Shown here in pieces: positions 6,836 through 15,605 of a stretch of 64,000 nt of DNA. Below the pieces are notes generated by a model that was not told the origin of the DNA, made no database searches, and was given only the letters and a program-made list of their open reading frames with translations. The DNA lies in NCBI RefSeq assembly GCF_000426445.1, contig NZ_AUFJ01000010.1, positions 124,001-188,000 on the forward strand, given 5' to 3'. Source of the DNA: Brevibacterium album DSM 18261 (GTDB taxonomy: Bacteria > Actinomycetota > Actinomycetes > Actinomycetales > Brevibacteriaceae). The position numbers and the translations under genes are program-made. Every line of letters starts with the position of its first letter. Positions within the stretch are counted from its first letter, which is position 1.

Positions 6836-8101
6836 GTGAAGGCCTCACTCAGCACAGATACGGCTCTGCTGCTCGAACACGAGCACGATCTCGAGCAGCT
6901 GGTCCGAGGCGGCCTCATCCACACCCATTTCAGTCCTGTCGCCGATCTCGACTCCGGCGCCGTCATCGGCCATCGCGTGTATCACGGGATCGCCGATGCC
7001 CCCGCGGACGCAGCGCAGTTCGCCGGGTTCCGCCAGTCCGTGCGCCGGTCCGAGCACGTCGCGGACATCGACGCCTCGCTGCGCTCGCTCGCACTCCGTG
7101 AGGCCGAGAGCCTCAGGCTTCCCCGCGCCAACAGACTGTTCCTCACCGCCGAGCCGCAGTCGCTGGGCACGGTCGAGGACCGCACGGGTGAGCCCGACCG
7201 CTCCGCGATCCTCCAGCTCCACCCGGACAGCATCACGCAGGCGCCTGCGATGACGCTGCGCTCCGTGCGGCAGGCCCGCGCCCTGGGCTGGGGCATCGGC
7301 ATGGCCTCGATCGGCGCGGACCTCCGCACCACCGCATTCCTCCCGCTCGTGAATCCCTCCGTCGTCATGCTCCACGCCACTGTGCTGGGCATCGAGGACA
7401 CGAGCCACCTCGCGGATCTCACGCGCCTGCTGCAGGCTCATATGGAGCGGACGGGGGCGATCCTCGTCGCCGACGGGGTGCACACGGAGGAGGACGTCCT
7501 CAAGGCCCAGGCCCTCGGGGCGCACTTCGGCACGGGGCCGTGGTTCGGTCCGGCCTCGCGCTCCCCGGAGCCGGCGGACCCCGGCGACCGGGACGTGCTG
7601 GCCGACCACCACACCCGCAATCTCATCGCTCAGGGCACCCCCTTCACGATCGCGCAGAACCTCGAGCGCGACCCCCTCGTCATGGACGGCGAGATGCTCA
7701 CGGCCCAGCTGCGCTCCCTCGCAGAGCGCAGCCTCGCAGCGGGCGAGTCCGCCGTCGTCATCAGCGTGTTCGGGGACGTGGAGCGGCTCGACCCGGACAC
7801 GGTCGGCCGCTTCGAGCGCATCGCGGACGCCGTCGGCTACACCGTCATGCTCTCAGCCGGCTTCGACACCCCGCCCGTCGCCGAGGCCCGCGGCGGGCAG
7901 ATCGACACCTCGGACCCGCTGCGGGCGGAGTTCTGCATCATCGTCATCGGCCCGGACTGGTCCGGGCTCACGGTCGCCAAGCGCCGCTTCAGCCCCGGGC
8001 CCGACGGCCGCACCGAGTACGACGTCCACGTCACGACGGAGCGCTACGCGTGCGTCGACGCCGCCCGCTCCGTGTTCTCCCGCATCCGGACGCTGCGCTG
8101 A
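6836..8101 (+). CDS. degenerate EAL domain plus DICT-like sensory domain protein
   Basis: 421 residues. Residues about 15-240 follow the EAL (c-di-GMP phosphodiesterase) layout: FSPVADLDSGAVIGHRVYH stands where active enzymes have the EAL motif, followed by TAEPQSLG, GIGMASIGAD, PSVVMLH and LVADGVHTEEDVLKAQALG. The EAL triplet is replaced by RVY and other metal ligands are missing, so catalysis is unlikely. Residues about 255-421 (TPFTIAQNLERDPLVMDG, then VVISVFGDVERLDPDTV) resemble the DICT sensory domain that accompanies GGDEF/EAL proteins. GTG start at 6836, with AAAGGGAG 8 nt upstream. It may be a c-di-GMP or light/redox-responsive regulator acting by protein contact. Confidence 0.75.
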   Translation: MKASLSTDTALLLEHEHDLEQLVRGGLIHTHFSPVADLDSGAVIGHRVYHGIADAPADAAQFAGFRQSVRRSEHVADIDASLRSLALREAESLRLPRANRLFLTAEPQSLGTVEDRTGEPDRSAILQLHPDSITQAPAMTLRSVRQARALGWGIGMASIGADLRTTAFLPLVNPSVVMLHATVLGIEDTSHLADLTRLLQAHMERTGAILVADGVHTEEDVLKAQALGAHFGTGPWFGPASRSPEPADPGDRDVLADHHTRNLIAQGTPFTIAQNLERDPLVMDGEMLTAQLRSLAERSLAAGESAVVISVFGDVERLDPDTVGRFERIADAVGYTVMLSAGFDTPPVAEARGGQIDTSDPLRAEFCIIVIGPDWSGLTVAKRRFSPGPDGRTEYDVHVTTERYACVDAARSVFSRIRTLR

Positions 8102-8108
8102 GCGCGCC

Positions 8109-9026
8109 TCAGCCCGTCTGGCAGCCGGCGCACCAGAAGAGCTTCCGGTTCTGCATGAGCGCCATGCTCACGGGCGTCCCGCACTCCCGGCAGGGCAGCC
8201 CCTCCCGACCGTAGACGAAGTGGCGTTCGTCCGGTCCGGCGAGGGCGCGTTCGCGCGCCGCCCCGCGCAGGCCGGTCCGGGTGAGGATGACGCCGGTCTC
8301 GATCCCCAGCCGAAGGAGGCGGCACCAGTCGTCCCACAGCGCGCTCAGGGTCCCCTCTCCCAGTTGCGCGCCGGGCGTGCAGGGGTCCACCCCCGCGCGG
8401 AAGAGCATCTCCGCCCGGTAGATGTTGCCGATGCCCGCGACGACGGACTGGTCCATGAGCAGCGCGCCGATCGCGGTCCTCCTGCGCCCGGCGCGCTCCA
8501 GGAACCGCCTCCTGCCGGCTGCGGTCCCGTCGACCAGGGGGTCGGGGCCGAGCTTCTGCAGCTGTGCGGCCGTCTCCTCGGGTGTGAGGACCTCGCAGGC
8601 GGTGGGGCCGCGGAGATCCGCGCACAGCGTCGCGGTGCTCAGCCGCACCCGCACCGCTCCGACGGGCGCCGGGGGCCACGTCCCGACGGAGGCGCCCGCC
8701 TGTCCGCCGCCGTCGAGCGCCGCTTCCGATTCGCCCGCCCGGATCCGCCGGGGCGCGCCCAGCGAGGAGTTCGCCGGACCCGCCGCATCCTGCTCCCAGA
8801 AGTCCCAGGCCCCGTAGAGGCCCAGGTGGACCCGGAGCGTGAGGTCTCCGGCGAACTCCGCGAACAACTGCTTGCCCACCGCCCGGCAGTCGAGCAGGGT
8901 GCGCCCGTCGAGCAGTGCGGCCCCGGAGGCGAAGCGCCCCTGCGGCGAGGAGACGGAGATCGGCTGCTCTCCCAGGCCTGCGCCCAGACGTGCGGCGATC
9001 CGATGGACGGAGTGTCCTTCCGGCAT
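8109..9026 (-). CDS. nei: Fpg/Nei-family DNA glycosylase (endonuclease VIII-like)
   Basis: Base excision repair of oxidised pyrimidines by N-glycosylase and AP-lyase action. 305 residues. The N-terminus MPEGHSVHR carries the catalytic Pro2 and Glu3 and the PEGH form typical of the Nei2 subgroup. MDQSVVAGIGNIYRAEMLF is the helix-two-turn-helix. The C-terminal zinc finger has four Cys (PCRECG ... WCAGCQ), about 16 residues between pairs. An insertion at residues about 85-120 (Ala/Gly-rich) is longer than usual. AGAGGAG precedes the ATG. The gene lies 19 nt downstream of the amidase gene on the same strand. Confidence 0.92.
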   Translation of the reverse strand: MPEGHSVHRIAARLGAGLGEQPISVSSPQGRFASGAALLDGRTLLDCRAVGKQLFAEFAGDLTLRVHLGLYGAWDFWEQDAAGPANSSLGAPRRIRAGESEAALDGGGQAGASVGTWPPAPVGAVRVRLSTATLCADLRGPTACEVLTPEETAAQLQKLGPDPLVDGTAAGRRRFLERAGRRRTAIGALLMDQSVVAGIGNIYRAEMLFRAGVDPCTPGAQLGEGTLSALWDDWCRLLRLGIETGVILTRTGLRGAARERALAGPDERHFVYGREGLPCRECGTPVSMALMQNRKLFWCAGCQTG

Positions 9027-9045
9027 GTGCGCGCTCCTCTGCCGC

Positions 9046-10491
9046 TCAGATGCGAGGGCGGATCCGGTGATGGCCGGTGAGCTCCTCGAACGCCTTCGCG
9101 GCGAGCAGCAGCTCCACGTCCTTCCCGGGCGCCGCGACGATCTGGATGCCCACCGGCAGGCCCAGCGGCGCACCCGGCAGGGGATCCGTGAAGCCTGCGG
9201 GCACCGTGATGGCGGGGCAGCCGGTCGCCGAGACGAGCGTGGCCGCCCGCATCCACTCGAGGTAGTTCTCCATGGGCCGGCCCTCGATCTCCTGCGGGTA
9301 CTCGAGCTCCGCGTCGAAGGGCAGCACCTGGCAAGTGGTCGTCACGAGGAGATCATGCGTGCCGAAGAACTCCTCCGTCGCGCCCAGCAGCCGCCCGCGG
9401 CCGGCCTCGGCGGCGACGAGCTCGTCCACGGTGAGCGCGAATCCCATCTCCGTGTTCCAGACGACGGACTCCTTCACCCGGTCGCGGTGCCTGCGCACGA
9501 CCTCTCCATTGCTGCAGACGAAGTCGTAGGCGCGGTTGACGCGGAAGACCTCGTCCGCGTCGTCGAGGTCGGGCACGGTCTCGTCCACGTGGGCACCGGC
9601 GCTCTCGAACACGCCGCGGGCTGACTCGACGACGGCGCGGACGGCCGATTCCACGGCGATGCGCCCGTCAAGATCCGCGGAGAAGCCGATCCGCAGACCG
9701 CGCAGGCCCTCGCCCTGGCCGTCGCGGGTGAACTCCGGGCGGTCGAAGACCTCGCCGCCCTCACGGATCGAGCAGGGCGCTCCGGCGGCTGGTCCCGCAG
9801 CCGCCTGCATCAGCAGGGCGACATCGGAGACCTCGCGGGCCATGAAGCCCATCTGGCCCAGCCAGGCCCAGGGGCGGCCGGGCAGGTGGTGCGGAATCCT
9901 GCCGTTGGAGGGACGCAGGCCCACGGTGTTCGTGAAGGAGCCCGGGGTCCGCAGCGAGCCGCCCATGTCCGAGCCGTCGCCGGAGGCCTGGATGCCGGCG
10001 GCGATCGCCGAGGACACGCCCCCGGAGGAGCCCCCGGAGGACCGCGAGGTGTCGTAGGGGTTCACCGTCGTGCCGAACACCGGGTTGAAGGTGTGCGAGC
10101 CGGCGGCGAACTCGGGCACATTCGACTTCCCCGTCGTGACGACTCCGGCCCGCCCCAGGCGGGCCACGATGAGGGCGTCCTCGTCCGGGACCCGGTCGGC
10201 GAACACCGGAGAGCCCAGGGTCGTGCGCATGCCCCTGGTATCGTGGGTGTCCTTGTGCGTCATGGGCACGCCGTGCAGGAGTCCCAGCCGCTCACCGGCG
10301 GCATAGGCGGCGTCAGCGGCCTCTGCCCGAGCGCGGGCGGCCTCGGCGTCCACCGTGACGACGGCGTTGAGGGCGGGATTGACCTCGTCGATGCGGGCGA
10401 GGTGGGCCTCGAGCGCCTCCCGCGCGCTCGTCTGCCCCGTGCGGATGCAGGCGGCGAGCTCGCGGGTGCTCAGCCAGGTGAGGTCGGTCAT
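9046..10491 (-). CDS. amidase signature (AS) family amidohydrolase
   Basis: 481 residues. The Ser-cisSer-Lys triad is visible: Lys in GVPMTHKDTHDTRGM, cis-Ser in the GSSGGVSSAIAAGIQASG glycine-rich segment, and nucleophile Ser in GSDMGGSLRTPG. It resembles aryl-acylamidase or glutamyl-amidase-like enzymes that are not part of the GatCAB complex (no gatC or gatB nearby). Start ATG at 10491, with CCGGAGG upstream. It follows the M20 hydrolase on the same strand by 81 nt, and the two probably work on related amides. The substrate is unknown. Confidence 0.88.
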   Translation of the reverse strand: MTDLTWLSTRELAACIRTGQTSAREALEAHLARIDEVNPALNAVVTVDAEAARARAEAADAAYAAGERLGLLHGVPMTHKDTHDTRGMRTTLGSPVFADRVPDEDALIVARLGRAGVVTTGKSNVPEFAAGSHTFNPVFGTTVNPYDTSRSSGGSSGGVSSAIAAGIQASGDGSDMGGSLRTPGSFTNTVGLRPSNGRIPHHLPGRPWAWLGQMGFMAREVSDVALLMQAAAGPAAGAPCSIREGGEVFDRPEFTRDGQGEGLRGLRIGFSADLDGRIAVESAVRAVVESARGVFESAGAHVDETVPDLDDADEVFRVNRAYDFVCSNGEVVRRHRDRVKESVVWNTEMGFALTVDELVAAEAGRGRLLGATEEFFGTHDLLVTTTCQVLPFDAELEYPQEIEGRPMENYLEWMRAATLVSATGCPAITVPAGFTDPLPGAPLGLPVGIQIVAAPGKDVELLLAAKAFEELTGHHRIRPRI

Positions 10492-10572
10492 GGATGTCCT
10501 CCGGGTTCGTGGGTGCGGACGGTGTCTGTGAGGGACCGGGTCTGTCGGGGCGGGGTCTGCCGCGTCGCTGCC

Positions 10573-11805
10573 TCAGGCGCCCGCGCGGTGCAGGAGCGCG
10601 GTGAGGCCGGTGCGCACCGCTGTGCCGAGGGTGGTGGGCACGTCGTCCGGGGCGAAGAACGGGGAATGGTTGCCGGCCGCCTCCCCCGCCGCATGCCTCT
10701 CGGCCGAGGAGCTGCCCGTGAACCAGTAGACGCCGGGCACGCCGAGGGAGTCCGCGAAGGCGCCGAAGTCCTCGCTGCCGGCCACGGGCGGGGAGGAGAC
10801 GACGCGGTCCTCGCCCAGCTCGGCGCGGAACAGGGCTTCGAGGGCCGCGGTCTCCGCCGGGTCGTTCCAGCAGCGCGGGAACTCGTAGAGCTTCTCGACG
10901 GTGGGCTCGGGCGCGCCCGAGGCGGCGGCCTCGGCGCTGATGATCCGCCGCACGCATTCGTTCACCCGTGCGCGCACCTTCTCGTCCTGGGTGCGGATGT
11001 TGACCGTGAAGACGGCGGTGTCCGGGATGATGTTCTCCTTGAGCCCGCCCGCGAACCGGCCGATCGTGAGCACTGCCATATCGCTGCCCCGGATCTCCCG
11101 GGAGACGACGGTCTGGAGCCGGGCGATCGTGAAGGCGCCCTGCACGATGGGGTCGATCGCCTCCTCGGGGCGGGAGCTGTGGGCCTGCCTGCCGTGCAGG
11201 GTCACCTGGAGCGAGTCCGCCATCGACATCGCGGTGCCGCTGGCCACGGCGATGCGGCCGGCGGGGAACGGGCTCACGTGCTGGCCGTAGACGGCCTCGG
11301 GCGCGGGCACCCTGTCCCACAGGCCGTCATCGAGCATGGCTCGCGCTCCGGCGGCGATCTCCTCGCCGGGCTGGAAGAGCATGACGACCGTGCCGCGCCA
11401 GAGCGCGCGATGGGCGCTGAGCAGGCGGGCGATCTCGAGGCCGGCGGCGATGTGCATATCGTGCCCGCAGCCGTGCATGACGCGGGTGAGGGTGCCGTCC
11501 GGGAGCGTGCCGGTGGCCTCGGAGGCGTAGGGGAGGCCGGTGTCCTCCGTGATCGGCAGGCCGTCGGTGTCCGCGCGGTAGGCCAGCACGGGGCCGGGCC
11601 CGTTCTCGATGACGGCGACGACACCGGTCCCTCCGACGGTGAGGGGCTCGAGCCCCCAGCCGCGCAGCCGCTCCGCGATGCGGGCAGCCGTGCGGTGTTC
11701 CTGCATCGAGAGCTCCGGGTCCCGGTGGAACTCCCGGTACAGCTCCTCGAGGGCCTCCATGCCCTCTTCGAGGTCCGCGAGCAGCGCAGGGGCGATGGTC
11801 GACAT
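10573..11805 (-). CDS. M20 family (M20D) amidohydrolase/aminoacylase
   Basis: 410 residues. Metal-dependent hydrolysis of N-acyl or peptide bonds, close to hippurate hydrolase/IAA-amino-acid hydrolase types. Motifs: FHRDPELSMQEHRT, AYRADTDGLP, HGCGHDMHIAAGL (metal ligands) and LFQPGEEIAAGARAM (catalytic Glu). The dimerisation domain is around residues 180-300. No signal peptide is seen. ATG at 11805, with AGGAGG close upstream. Probable two-gene operon with the amidase. Confidence 0.9.
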   Translation of the reverse strand: MSTIAPALLADLEEGMEALEELYREFHRDPELSMQEHRTAARIAERLRGWGLEPLTVGGTGVVAVIENGPGPVLAYRADTDGLPITEDTGLPYASEATGTLPDGTLTRVMHGCGHDMHIAAGLEIARLLSAHRALWRGTVVMLFQPGEEIAAGARAMLDDGLWDRVPAPEAVYGQHVSPFPAGRIAVASGTAMSMADSLQVTLHGRQAHSSRPEEAIDPIVQGAFTIARLQTVVSREIRGSDMAVLTIGRFAGGLKENIIPDTAVFTVNIRTQDEKVRARVNECVRRIISAEAAASGAPEPTVEKLYEFPRCWNDPAETAALEALFRAELGEDRVVSSPPVAGSEDFGAFADSLGVPGVYWFTGSSSAERHAAGEAAGNHSPFFAPDDVPTTLGTAVRTGLTALLHRAGA

Positions 11806-11975
11806 GCATGTCCTCCTGAGATTCGGCTCCGCGGACGGGGCTCCCAGCCGCGGCGTCCGGCCGCTCCGCGGCGATGCGGTCAGCCAGGTCTATGCCCACA
11901 GTAGCCGGGCGCGCGGCTCAGGAGCGGGGCAGCACACGATGCGGACAGCAGTCCGGACACGCATCCGGACGTGCA

Positions 11976-12011
11976 CCGGCGGGGCCGCAGGGGAAGATGC
12001 GGCCCCGCCGG
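11976..12011 (-). terminator. bidirectional hairpin terminator
   Basis: Perfect 14-bp stem (11976-11989 with 11998-12011) around an 8-nt purine loop, starting 54 nt beyond the stop codon of the DUF3145 gene. The rest of 11806-12065 holds the upstream region of the M20 gene; no confident promoter is seen there. Confidence 0.8.
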
Positions 12012-12065
12012 GCAGATCAGAGAGTCCGCGGCCGGCCGCGCGGAGGCAGCGGCCGGCGCGGAGGG

Positions 12066-12563
12066 TCAGCCGACCTTGGTGAGCCAGCGGACGGGAGCGC
12101 CCTCGCCGGCGTGGCGGAACGGCTCGAGCTCGTCGTCCCAGGCCTGGCCGAGCACGCGCTCCATCTCATCGGTGAGACGCAGGGGGTCGCCCGCGGTGCG
12201 CGCCATGACGGAGCGGATGACGTCCTCGGGCACGACGATGTTGCCGTGCGCGTCCGTCACGGCATGATAGATCCCGAGGTCGGGGGTGTGGCTCCAGCGT
12301 CCGCCGTCCACACCCTCACTGGGCTCCTCGGTGACCTCGTAGCGGAGACCGTCCCATCCGCGAAGGGCCGAGGCGATCCGCGCGCCGGAGCCGGCCGGAG
12401 CCTTCCAGCAGATCTCCGCACGGAACATCCCCGGTGCGGCGGGCTGCTGGGTCCAGTCGAACTTCGCGTGTGCGCCGATCGCCCCGCCCGCTGCCCACTC
12501 GATGTGAGGGCACAGCGCACGAGGTGCTGAGTGGACGAAGAGTACGCCCTGAGCCATATCCAT
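12066..12563 (-). CDS. DUF3145 family protein
   Basis: 165 residues. A conserved actinobacterial family of unknown function (MAQGVLFVHSAPRALCPHIEW at the N-terminus, PEDVIRSVMARTAGDP and LGQAWDDELEPFRHAGEGA later), usually found next to fatty-acid synthase genes. Here it is on its own, 11 kb from fabF and on the opposite strand. No signal or membrane segment. The first of two nearby ATGs (12563) is chosen because AGGAGG sits 7 nt upstream of it. Confidence 0.88.
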   Translation of the reverse strand: MDMAQGVLFVHSAPRALCPHIEWAAGGAIGAHAKFDWTQQPAAPGMFRAEICWKAPAGSGARIASALRGWDGLRYEVTEEPSEGVDGGRWSHTPDLGIYHAVTDAHGNIVVPEDVIRSVMARTAGDPLRLTDEMERVLGQAWDDELEPFRHAGEGAPVRWLTKVG

Positions 12564-12680
12564 TTTGGTGCCTCCTCTACCCGGATACGTCTTCCCCTAC
12601 GATCCGTGCCGAGGTGAGCACGAGCATTATTGTACTATAGGCCAGGCGCCGGATCAGCGGTGATATCGCATCGGCGTCAG

Positions 12681-12754
12681 GCCCCCTTAGCTCAGCTGGT
12701 CAGAGCAGAGGACTCATAATCCTTTGGTCGTCGGTTCAAGTCCGACAGGGGGCA
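12681..12754 (+). tRNA. tRNA with CAT anticodon: tRNA-Ile2 (lysidine type) more likely than tRNA-Met
   Basis: 74 nt. Acceptor GCCCCCT pairs with AGGGGGC; anticodon stem GAGGA/TCCTT encloses loop CTCATAA, giving anticodon CAT; T arm GTCGG-TTCAAGT-CCGAC; discriminator A. C4-G69, C5-G68 and A73 match the determinants known for TilS recognition of tRNA-Ile2, and the sequence looks closer to bacterial ileX than to elongator Met. Automatic tools may label it tRNA-Met. Confidence 0.9.
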
Positions 12755-12757
12755 CCG

Positions 12758-12809
12758 CGCACACAGCTCCGCCCTCCCAGTGCTCACTGGGAGGGCGGAG
12801 CTGTGTGCG
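12758..12809 (+). terminator. very long hairpin after the CAT tRNA
   Basis: Perfect 23-bp stem (12758-12780 with 12787-12809); an added T-A pair leaves the tetraloop GCTC. It starts 3 nt after the tRNA 3' end and lies before the convergent small gene, so it can stop transcription from both sides. Confidence 0.9.
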
Positions 12810-12828
12810 AGAGGCGCCGACCGGATGG

Positions 12829-13104
12829 TCAGCGGATCGACTTCGCCTCGGACTGGTGTTCCGCCTGGCCCGCGTGCGCACGCCCGTCGCCGCCGTTCCG
12901 GTGGATTCCCCGCGTCGCTGCGGTGTTCCTGGCGCGCTCCTCGTCCTCTCGTGCGATCACCTCGGGGGTGCGGCTGGGATCGCGATCGGGCGAGCCCATG
13001 TTGTAGAGCGCCGCCAGGCCGAAGGTGAGGCCGAGCCCGAAGGTCACGACGAGGAAGATGATCAGAACGGGATGCACGGTGGCGAGGTAGAAGAGGTGGT
13101 CCAT
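12829..13104 (-). CDS. small single-pass membrane protein of unknown function
   Basis: 91 residues. One transmembrane helix (residues about 9-35, LATVHPVLIIFLVVTFGLGL), then a charged cytoplasmic tail (RDPSRTPEVIAREDEERARN) rich in Arg, Glu and His. The ATG at 13104 is preceded by GGAAGGC. Convergent with the tRNA terminator. I do not recognise the family. The longer upstream reading through 13482 is out of character and not supported. Confidence 0.6.
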   Translation of the reverse strand: MDHLFYLATVHPVLIIFLVVTFGLGLTFGLAALYNMGSPDRDPSRTPEVIAREDEERARNTAATRGIHRNGGDGRAHAGQAEHQSEAKSIR

Positions 13105-13447
13105 GACTGCCTTCCGATGACGGTAGGGGGCGGGTGCGGTGCAGTCGGCCCGGCGCGCACATCTCTGCTCATGCGAAGGCCGTCTGCGCTCTCCTCCGAT
13201 GATACGTGTCGCACACAGGCTTCGCGAAAGGGGCTGGGAGGAGCAACGCACAGCGCATATGGACGCGTGAATCACATTAGGCGTCACGAGGCCTGCGCGC
13301 CGAATGCTCTCCTCCATCGTTCCGGGCACACCTCGGCCACCATCGCAACGGCGACCTGCGTGAGCGTGATCGCTCAGTCGGCACCGTATCCGCAGCCGTT
13401 GCAGACATAAGCGAGATGCTTTGCCGAACGTGAAGTACGATCCTCCC
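13105..13447. other. 343-nt gene-free spacer of lower GC
   Basis: Noticeably less GC-rich than its surroundings (ATACGTGTC, CATATGG and AATCACATTA stretches). It must hold the promoters of the two flanking divergent small genes. I see no confident -35/-10 pair, tRNA or hairpin. Confidence 0.5.
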
Positions 13448-13879
13448 ATGAAACATCTCGCCGTGCTCGCATCCGTCGCCATCGCCCTCAGCGGATGCAG
13501 CGGCGCACAGCATGCCGCGGCCGATGGTTATGAGTCTCAGCCGGCGACGGTCATCCCCGGAACTCCCGGAGAGGTCGTCGGGGCCCACTCGCCGATAGCC
13601 GTGACTGCTGTGCGGGCTCCCGACCCCGCGCCCTCTTCCGAGCACGCCGGGAGCACTCAGACCGGGTGGGACTGCGAGCGCAACTGGGTCGGAGCCTATT
13701 GTCGAACCGCCGAGGAATCGGAGGATCAGGCGCGCCATCAGCAGGATTGGGCCGACGAACAGGCCGAATGGAATCGTCAAGGCGAAGAAGAGGCGGAGGC
13801 CGAAGCCAATGCGCCGCACACATGCGATGGTGCCGGTGCGTACGGCGACTACAGCCCGGAGGGATACGTGGACTGCTAA
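13448..13879 (+). CDS. putative lipoprotein of unknown function
   Basis: 143 residues. The signal peptide MKHLAVLASVAIALSGC ends in a lipobox (LSGC), so it is predicted to be lipid-anchored on the outer face of the membrane. The mature protein is Ala/Glu/Gln-rich with paired Cys (DCERNWVGAYC and, at the end, TCDGAGAYGDYSPEGYVDC), which may form disulfides. The ATG at 13448 is favoured because it starts the signal peptide; a TTG upstream would add ten polar residues. TACGAT lies 6 nt before the ATG (possible leaderless start). No recognised domain. Confidence 0.7.
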   Translation: MKHLAVLASVAIALSGCSGAQHAAADGYESQPATVIPGTPGEVVGAHSPIAVTAVRAPDPAPSSEHAGSTQTGWDCERNWVGAYCRTAEESEDQARHQQDWADEQAEWNRQGEEEAEAEANAPHTCDGAGAYGDYSPEGYVDC

Positions 13880-14048
13880 AGGCTGCAGCCGGAGCTTCCC
13901 GTACCGGCGATGCTTCAGCCCGCCAGAACCGCGAAGCCCCTCCGAACGGCACCATCCACTGTGCTATCGGAGCCATGGGCAGTGCGAGCTCGAGAATGCG
14001 CTTCTTTCGCCTCGCGACTGCGGAAGCGCGCCGGGAAGCCAGACGAGC

Positions 14049-14849
14049 TCAGCCCGCACCCTCCGTCTGAGCCCCGGCCTCCACCGCATCCACCGCTCCC
14101 CCGAACCTCCTGTCCCGCGAGGCGTACTCGAGCAGCGCGGCCCACAGCGTCCGGCGGTCCACGTCCGGCCACAGCACGTCCTGGAAGACGAGCTCCGCGT
14201 AGGCGGACTGCCACAGCAGGAAGTTCGAGGTCCGCTGCTCGCCGGAGGAGCGCAGGAACAGATCCACGTCCGGCACCTCGGGGGCGTACAGCCTGCGCGC
14301 GATCGACTTCTCCGTCACGTGCTCCGGCGAGATCCTGCCGGCCGCGGCCTCGGCGGCGAGCTCGCGCATCGCATCGACCAGCTCCGTGCGGCCGCCGTAG
14401 TTCACACAGAACTGCAGCACGAGGCCTGTGTTGTGCTTCGTGAGCTCCGCAGCGTCCTCGAGCTCGCGGATGACGGACTTCCACAGCCGCCCCGGCCGCC
14501 CCGCCCACACGATCCGCACGCCCAGCGCGTGCAGCTCGTCGCGGCGACGGCGGATGACGTCCCGGTTGAAGCCCATGAGGAACCGCACCTCGGCCGGGGA
14601 CCGCTTCCAGTTCTCCGTCGAGAACGCATAGGCGCTCAGGTATTCGACGCCCGCCTCGATCGCTCCGTGGATGACGTCGAGGAGCGAGGCCTCCCCCGCC
14701 TTGTGGCCCTCGGTGCGCGGCAGTCCCCGCTCGTTCGCCCAGCGCCCGTTGCCGTCCATCACCACCGCCACGTGTCGCGGCAGGAAGCGCCTCTCGATCT
14801 GCGGCGCGCGCGCTCCGCTCGGGTGCGGCGGCGGTGCGGGATAGCTCAT
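14049..14849 (-). CDS. uppS: isoprenyl (undecaprenyl-type) diphosphate synthase, cis
   Basis: Builds the polyprenyl carrier for cell-wall synthesis from isopentenyl diphosphate. 266 residues. The signature [19 protein letters not shown] holds the catalytic Asp; [16 protein letters not shown] and [19 protein letters not shown] (substrate-binding Arg and Ser) are intact. The N-terminus is Pro-rich for about 15 residues. Its ATG overlaps the recO stop codon (ATGA), so the two are translationally coupled. Actinobacteria often have several cis-prenyltransferases; the chain length is not determined here. Confidence 0.93.
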   Translation of the reverse strand: MSYPAPPPHPSGARAPQIERRFLPRHVAVVMDGNGRWANERGLPRTEGHKAGEASLLDVIHGAIEAGVEYLSAYAFSTENWKRSPAEVRFLMGFNRDVIRRRRDELHALGVRIVWAGRPGRLWKSVIRELEDAAELTKHNTGLVLQFCVNYGGRTELVDAMRELAAEAAAGRISPEHVTEKSIARRLYAPEVPDVDLFLRSSGEQRTSNFLLWQSAYAELVFQDVLWPDVDRRTLWAALLEYASRDRRFGGAVDAVEAGAQTEGAG

Positions 14850-15574
14850 ATGCGCTCCAGGACGGTGAGGGAGCGCACGCGGCGCTCCAGGTGCCAGTGG
14901 ACATGGGCCGCGACGAGGCGCGAGGCCTCGGCGGAATGGTGCGGGGGCGAGGCCGCGACGCGGCTCCAGTCGCCGCTCATGAGCGCGGCGAGGTGCTCGA
15001 TGACGGCGATCGAGTGCAGGGCCGTGCCGTGTGCGCGGCAGTCGGTGCACACGGTTCCCCCCATGGCAGGGGAGAAGCCGCGGTGGGGTCCGGGCATTCC
15101 GCACTGCGCGCAGTCCGTGAGACTGGGCGCCCAGCCCGCGAGCGCCATCGCCCGCAGCAGATAGGCGTCCAGGCTCATCCGAGGCGGATGCTCCCCCCTG
15201 CACAGCGAGCGCAGCGCGGAGAGCAGGAGGAGGAACTGGCCGCGAGTGCGCGGCTCGTCCTCCGTGAGCTTCTGCGCGGTCTCGGCCATCACGGCGGCGG
15301 CGGAGTACGCATCGAAGTCCTCGGCGATGCCGCGGGCGAACGGCTCCTTGAGCTCCACCTGGGTGATGACGTCGAGCGAACGGCCCACATGGGCCTGCAC
15401 ATCGACGAACATGAACGGCTCCAGCCGGGAGCCGAACCGGGACTTCGTGCGCCTGATGCCCTTCGCCACGGCCCGCACCAGCCCGTGGTCGCGGGTGAGG
15501 AGTATGACGATGCGGTCGGCCTCGCCGAGCCTGTGCCCGCCGAGGACGACCGCTTCGTCCCGATAGTGCTTCAC
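14846..15574 (-). CDS. recO: DNA repair protein RecO
   Basis: Loads RecA onto SSB-coated DNA in the RecFOR recombination pathway. 242 residues. N-terminal OB-fold ([36 protein letters not shown]), a helical middle, and a four-Cys zinc finger (CAQCGMPG ... VCTDC) at residues about 153-178. GTG start at 15574. It lies 31 nt downstream of leuA and overlaps uppS by 4 nt, the usual actinobacterial leuA-recO-uppS order. Confidence 0.93.
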   Translation of the reverse strand: MKHYRDEAVVLGGHRLGEADRIVILLTRDHGLVRAVAKGIRRTKSRFGSRLEPFMFVDVQAHVGRSLDVITQVELKEPFARGIAEDFDAYSAAAVMAETAQKLTEDEPRTRGQFLLLLSALRSLCRGEHPPRMSLDAYLLRAMALAGWAPSLTDCAQCGMPGPHRGFSPAMGGTVCTDCRAHGTALHSIAVIEHLAALMSGDWSRVAASPPHHSAEASRLVAAHVHWHLERRVRSLTVLERI

Positions 15575-15605
15575 TCCATGATCATCCCACCATCGCGCGC
15601 CCTTT

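Noticed and set aside
13361..13410. A short minus-strand CNGCGYG-like peptide resembling an Excalibur or Cys-rich motif
   Set aside because: Only nine residues before a stop, no start, no ribosome-binding site; probably chance.
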